DNA of 51,403 nucleotides from Phycisphaerales bacterium (GTDB lineage Bacteria; Planctomycetota; Phycisphaerae; Phycisphaerales; UBA1924), in assembly GCA_016741915.1 (NCBI GenBank), contig JACVCS010000019.1, positions 1-51,403 on the forward strand, in the 5' to 3' direction. A program made the position numbers and the translations under genes. Of this stretch, positions 47,426 through 51,403 are shown one piece after another. Each line of letters starts with the position of its first letter. The first letter of the stretch is position 1. The notes under the pieces were generated by a model. The model searched no databases and was not told the DNA's origin. It worked only from the letters and a program-made list of their open reading frames with translations.

Positions 47426-48472
47426 ATGGACACCCTCCCGGTGATCGGCGGATTCATCAGCTACCTGACCAACGAGCGGCACTTCAGCGCGTACACCGCG
47501 CGGTGCTACGGCGCGGACCTGCGCCAGTTCATCGAGTTCATGACACAGCGCCTCGGCGCGAGCGTCAACGAGCGCGGCGAGCAGGACCTCTACGAGGCCC
47601 GACTCGCGGCCGCTCAGGCACGCAGCTCGGGGAATCTCGGCGCTGTCACGCCCGGCGTGACCGGCACGGGCAAGACTCTCAGCGGCGCGATCCTCGACGC
47701 GAACGCCGAGACCATCCGCGCGTACCTGGCTCACCTGGGTGAGAACCAGTACTCCGCCGCGACGATGGCCCGCAAGATCGCCACGCTGCGGAGCTTCTAC
47801 AAGTGGGCCGAGCGTCGCGGGGTTGCCCCGAGCAACCCGATGACCGCCATCCGCACGCCCAAGCAGGGCAAGCGCCTGCCGCGGGCGATCACCATCGAAC
47901 AGATCGAGAAGCTCCTCTCAACCCCCAACGAGCGCGAGGTGCTGGGCATGCGCGACCGCGCGATGCTCGAGACGCTCTACTCCACGGGTATCCGCGTCAG
48001 CGAACTGGTCGACCTGAACGTCGACGACATCGACCCCACGGGCGAGGCCCTCCGCGTCCGCGGCAAGGGCAAACGCGAACGCATCGTGCCGCTGGGCAGC
48101 CACGCCACCGCGGCGCTGCGCAAGTTCGTCGGCATGGTCAAGGACGACGGGCGCTTCGCACCGCTCTGGAGCGACGGCGGCGCGGGCAAGCCCCTCTTCA
48201 TGAACAAGCACGGCGGACGTCTCAGCAGCCGAAGCGTCCGCCGGAAGCTCGACAAGTATCTCAAGAACGCGGGGCTGGATCCGAAGATCTCGCCGCACAC
48301 CCTGCGGCACAGCTTCGCCACGCACCTGCTGGAGAACGGCGCCGACCTGCGCAGCGTGCAGGAACTCCTCGGTCACCAGAGCCTCAGCACCACGCAGGTC
48401 TATACGCACCTGACGGCTCAGCGCCTCAAGCAGGCGTATGACCAAGCCCACCCGCGTGCCGAGGCGAGCTGA
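47426..48472 (+). CDS. Tyrosine recombinase XerC/XerD type
   Basis: A 348-residue integrase-family recombinase for resolving chromosome dimers at dif. The catalytic set is complete: Arg in STGIRVSELVDL, Lys in KGKRERIVPLG, His and Arg in HTLRHSFATHLL, His in LGHQSLSTTQ and the nucleophile Tyr in QVYTHL. The N-terminal SAM-like domain (about 8-125) carries an insertion of about 40 residues near 42-90 (Glu/Ala- and Gly/Thr-rich). Xer proteins are usually about 300 residues, so this is long. ATG 47426 has CGGAG seven bases upstream. Without a second xer gene in view, C and D cannot be told apart. Confidence 0.94.
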   Translation: MDTLPVIGGFISYLTNERHFSAYTARCYGADLRQFIEFMTQRLGASVNERGEQDLYEARLAAAQARSSGNLGAVTPGVTGTGKTLSGAILDANAETIRAYLAHLGENQYSAATMARKIATLRSFYKWAERRGVAPSNPMTAIRTPKQGKRLPRAITIEQIEKLLSTPNEREVLGMRDRAMLETLYSTGIRVSELVDLNVDDIDPTGEALRVRGKGKRERIVPLGSHATAALRKFVGMVKDDGRFAPLWSDGGAGKPLFMNKHGGRLSSRSVRRKLDKYLKNAGLDPKISPHTLRHSFATHLLENGADLRSVQELLGHQSLSTTQVYTHLTAQRLKQAYDQAHPRAEAS

Positions 48473-48479
48473 TTCAGTA

Positions 48480-48500
48480 GGCACTGGGCATCGGGCACTG
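48480..48500. repeat. Short heptamer array GGCACTG-type, 3 units
   Basis: GGCACTG, GGCATCG, GGCACTG, starting eight bases after the xer stop. It is short, but its period and position match the other arrays. Confidence 0.6.
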
Positions 48501-48525
48501 GTGCAGGACAAAATCCAGGACTCTT

Positions 48526-48558
48526 CAGAGCCGTGGGCTTCAGCCCACGGTTTTTTTT
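48526..48558 (+). terminator. Palindromic terminator copy 1 (xer gene)
   Basis: CCGTGGGCT and AGCCCACGG form a 9-bp stem around TC, followed by eight T. The 27 bases at 48526-48552 are repeated in reverse at 48637-48663. Confidence 0.85.
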
Positions 48559-48636
48559 CGTTCGCGCCCATCCGCAAAGGCACCCAGAACATGCGTGCGA
48601 ACGGACACAATCGGATCAAGTCCGTACAAAAACAAG

Positions 48637-48663
48637 AACCGTGGGCTGAAGCCCACGGCTCTG
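48637..48663 (-). terminator. Palindromic terminator copy 2 (topA)
   Basis: The reverse complement of 48526-48552, with no mismatch over 27 bases. On the minus strand it is followed by TTCTTGTTTTTG, so it should terminate topA. Confidence 0.8.
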
Positions 48664-48698
48664 AGTTCTTGCCTTCTGTTCATTACCAAGACAAACGC

Positions 48699-51403
48699 TT
48701 ACGCGCCCATCTCGTCCGCGATCGCTTCCAGCGATTGGGGGGCTTCACTCTCGCTGCCGGGGATCGGTGCGTTGGGCAGGGGCTTGCCGTCGCTGCCGGT
48801 GATGGGCGTGCCGTCGAGGAGCTTGACGATCGGCACCGGATGCTGCGCCTGATGCTTCTCCAACGCCTTCAGCAGCGCGTCCTTCTGCGCATCGGGCAGG
48901 CCCTTGAAGTCCCCACGCCCCCGGCACTTGGGGAACTTGCTGCACCCAAGCCACGGACCATACTTGCCCGGGCGCAGGTACATCGCGGTGCCGCACTTCG
49001 GACAAGGCAGGGCCGGGTCGGGCAGGAAGGGTTCCTGGCTCGGCGCGGTGACGTGCCCCTTCTTGTCGATGCGCAGGATCCCCTCGCACGGGTTGGTCTT
49101 ATCGCCGTAACCCGAGCAGCCCAGGAAGGGACCGAAGCGACCCGTCCGCTTGATCATCGCGCGCCCGCAGATGTGGCACGCCACGTTCGTCGTCTCCGTC
49201 GGGCGCGGGTTCCCCTCGCGGTCGATGGGGCTTGCGTAGTTGCACGTGGGGTATGTTGAGCACGAGAGGAACTTGCCGTTCTTCCCCAGGCGATAGACCG
49301 TGGGGCTGCCGCACTTCGGGCAGGTGTGCGGCGCGGGCGTCGTCTCGGCTTTCGCGTGCGTGAGGGTGTCCTCAACCGTGCCCAGGCGTTCCTTGAACGG
49401 GTCGTAGAAGTTGCGGAGCATCTGGATCCAGTCGAGGTGGTCCTCCTCGATCTTGTCCAGTTGCGTTTCCATGTCGCGGGTATAGCCCACGTCCATCAGA
49501 TCCGGGAACGCCTCGATCAGCTTGTCCGTCACGACCTCGCCCAGGTCCGTCGCGTGGAACCGCCGCTCCAGCAGTTCCACGTACTTGCGGTCCTGAATCA
49601 CGCTGATGATGCTGGCGTACGTCGAAGGACGCCCGATCCCCTCGCTCTCCAGCGTCTTGATCAAGCTCGCTTCGTTATACCTCGGCGGCGGGGGCGTGAA
49701 CTTCTGCTGCACGTCCACCGCGACCGGCGCCAGCGCCTGACGGTCCTTCACCGCCGGCAGCATCTGCTCATCCGCACTCGCCGGCACGCCCGCAACCTTC
49801 AAGAACCCATCAAACACCAGCACGCGCCCCGTCGCGCGGAACGACAAAGGCGTCTTTGCTTCCGTCCCGCCCGTAATCGTGATCGCGGTGGAATCCCACT
49901 GCGCGTTGGTCATCTGGCAGGCGACAAACCGCTCCCAGATGAGCGAATAGACCTTGAACAGGTCGGGCTTCAGCACGTTCCGCAACTTCGCGGGCGGGTA
50001 CGCCATGCTCGTCGGGCGGATCGCCTCGTGGGCTTCCTGCGCGTCCTTGTTCGACGACGTATAAAAATTCGGCTTCTCGGGCAGGTACTTCTCCCCGAAC
50101 TTCTGCCCGATGAACTCCCGCACCATCGACAACGCTTCGCCCGAGATGTTCGTCGAGTCCGTACGCATGTACGTGATCAACGCCACGGGCCCTTCGCCCG
50201 GAATCTCCACACCCTGGTACAACTGCTGCGCCGCCGCCATCGTGTGCTTGGCGCTCATCCCCAGCCGGTTGCTCCCCGCCTGCTGCAACGTACTGGTAAT
50301 GAACGGCGGCGGTGGCCTCGTGCTCGTCCGCTTCGTCTCGATCGCGCTGATCGCGTACGGCGTCTTCGCATCGATCACCCCCGTGATCGTCCGCACACGC
50401 TTCGCCGGGCCCTTCCCCTTCGCGTCCTCGCTCACCGACACGCTGATCTGCTTCAGCCCCGCAAGCTCCGCCAAACGCTTCGCTCGCTCCGCACGCGCCC
50501 CGCCGGCCTTCTCGTCCTCGCGGTCCGCCTCGGTGCTGGTGATCTCAAACTTCTCGCCCCCCACTTCAACCAACTGCGCCCGCAGCGCCCCCTGCTCACC
50601 CAGCCACGAATTCAGCACCTTCTGCGTCGGCGGCTCGCCCTTCGGGCCCTTCACCGCCAGTTGCTTCAACCACTCCGCCGTGATGGACGGGGCCTTGCTC
50701 AACTCCGGGGTAAAGATCCCGCTGATCTCGTAGTACTCGTCCGGGATAAACGCCCTGATCTCCCGCTCACGCTCCACGATCAGCCGAACCGCCACGCTCT
50801 GCACCCGGCCGGCACTCAAGCCCCGCGCCACCTTCTTCCACAGCAAGGGCGAAACCTGATACCCCACGATGCGGTCGAGAATCCGCCGTGCTTGCTGCGC
50901 GTTCACGCGGTCCATGTTGATCGGGTGCGGGTTCTTGAACGCACGCTCGATCTCCGCTTTCGTAATCGCTGCGAACATCACCCGCTTGGCGTTCTGCGGC
51001 TTCACCCCAATCTCTTCCGCCAGGTGCCAGGCGATCGCTTCCCCCTCGCGGTCCGGGTCGGTGGCGAACCAGATGTCCCGCGCCACCTTCGCGGTCCGCT
51101 TCAGCTCGCTGATCACCTTCCCCTTCTCGTCCATCACCACATACGTGGGGGCAAAGTCGTGCTCAAGGTCAACCCCCGGCACCGGGCTCTTCACGCCCTT
51201 GGGGTTCTTGCTGGGCAAGTCCCGCACGTGCCCCACGCTCGCCAGCACCTTGTAGTCCGACCCCAGATACTTGTTAATAGTCTTGGCCTTCGCGGGCGAC
51301 TCGACGATCACGAGCTGCTTGCCCTTGTCCGAGGCGGCCACCGCCTCCACCGCCGCCTCATCAACCGCGAACGGCGCATCTTCTCCCCCGCCCGCCCCCG
51401 CAC
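48699..51403 (-). CDS. topA: DNA topoisomerase I (5' end outside window)
   Basis: Type IA topoisomerase that relaxes negative supercoils. The Toprim domain has VIVESPAKAKTINKYL and DPDREGEAIAWHL. The active-site Tyr lies in TYMRTDSTNIS, after the SAGRVQSVAVRLI core. Three Cys4 zinc modules follow (CPKCG...CSTYPTC, CHICG...CSGYGDKTNPC, CPKCG...CSKFPKC), then a Pro/Ser tail. The frame stays open without a start from the Toprim region to the window edge. The codons there read as an Ala/Gly/Glu-rich stretch (GGGEDAPFAVDEAA), so GTG 51350 is an internal codon or one option, and an N-terminal extension is likely. Confidence 0.96.
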   Translation of the reverse strand, partial: AGAGGGEDAPFAVDEAAVEAVAASDKGKQLVIVESPAKAKTINKYLGSDYKVLASVGHVRDLPSKNPKGVKSPVPGVDLEHDFAPTYVVMDEKGKVISELKRTAKVARDIWFATDPDREGEAIAWHLAEEIGVKPQNAKRVMFAAITKAEIERAFKNPHPINMDRVNAQQARRILDRIVGYQVSPLLWKKVARGLSAGRVQSVAVRLIVEREREIRAFIPDEYYEISGIFTPELSKAPSITAEWLKQLAVKGPKGEPPTQKVLNSWLGEQGALRAQLVEVGGEKFEITSTEADREDEKAGGARAERAKRLAELAGLKQISVSVSEDAKGKGPAKRVRTITGVIDAKTPYAISAIETKRTSTRPPPPFITSTLQQAGSNRLGMSAKHTMAAAQQLYQGVEIPGEGPVALITYMRTDSTNISGEALSMVREFIGQKFGEKYLPEKPNFYTSSNKDAQEAHEAIRPTSMAYPPAKLRNVLKPDLFKVYSLIWERFVACQMTNAQWDSTAITITGGTEAKTPLSFRATGRVLVFDGFLKVAGVPASADEQMLPAVKDRQALAPVAVDVQQKFTPPPPRYNEASLIKTLESEGIGRPSTYASIISVIQDRKYVELLERRFHATDLGEVVTDKLIEAFPDLMDVGYTRDMETQLDKIEEDHLDWIQMLRNFYDPFKERLGTVEDTLTHAKAETTPAPHTCPKCGSPTVYRLGKNGKFLSCSTYPTCNYASPIDREGNPRPTETTNVACHICGRAMIKRTGRFGPFLGCSGYGDKTNPCEGILRIDKKGHVTAPSQEPFLPDPALPCPKCGTAMYLRPGKYGPWLGCSKFPKCRGRGDFKGLPDAQKDALLKALEKHQAQHPVPIVKLLDGTPITGSDGKPLPNAPIPGSESEAPQSLEAIADEMGA

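Overview
The window is high-GC, gene-dense chromosomal DNA, most likely from a planctomycete of the Phycisphaerae/Phycisphaerales type. I infer this from gene content. A fused uridylyl/acetyltransferase replaces canonical GlmU. A membrane protein starts with a zinc ribbon of the CxxCxYxLRGL...CPECG type. A transmembrane Ser/Thr kinase is paired with an ECF-like sigma factor. Short HEAT and Sel1 proteins and an 'NPSA' 101-residue protein are also present. There is no phage, transposase, CRISPR array, rRNA or recognisable tRNA.

Layout. 1-3419 (-): 3' -truncated giant membrane protein with a Gln/Pro/Ser-rich tail and a 43-residue alternating Gln-Asn tract. 3546-7261 (-): ECF-type sigma factor followed by a transmembrane Ser/Thr kinase. 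7541-8584 (+): membrane-anchored coiled-coil protein. 8885-11593 (+): mreB-mreC-mreD. 11694-16171 (+): GlmU-like bifunctional enzyme overlapping polA. 16293-19592 (+): DUF2726 protein, DUF1444-like protein, prmC. 19750-23402 (-): HEAT lipoprotein, RsbW-type kinase, STAS protein, MlaE permease and guanine deaminase, several overlapping by one to four bases. 23554-25200 (+): guaA. 25268-30384 (-): a reduced dcw cluster, rsmH, LysM protein, FtsL-like protein, ftsI. 30540-33372 (+): purH and a SOUL-domain lipoprotein. 33464-37408: divergent DUF1015 and Sel1-repeat genes. 37500-40956 (+): purQ, zinc-ribbon membrane protein, mnmA. 41095-43923 (-): terC, an isolated nuoC, and an unassigned gene. 44220-48472 (+): small conserved protein, TolB-like propeller lipoprotein, second lipoprotein, xerC/D-type recombinase. 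48699-window end (-): topA, open at its 5' end.

Themes. The shape and division genes (mreBCD, rsmH-ftsL-ftsI, the GlmU-like enzyme) would build a peptidoglycan wall. Four purine genes (guaA, purH, purQ, guanine deaminase) occur here but in separate units. Signalling modules are the sigma/kinase pair and the RsbW/STAS pair next to MlaE.

The least expected features are not genes. Eight short intergenic arrays of 7- or 8-bp tandem units sit at gene junctions, one set shared between two sites 20 kb apart. The + strand also changes from G-rich (left of about 12 kb) to C-rich (right of about 17 kb), as expected near a replication terminus. I found no convincing new defence or metabolic system. The best leads are the tandem-repeat family, the skew switch, the STAS protein lying between a partner-switch kinase and a lipid-transport permease, and the PolA linker.
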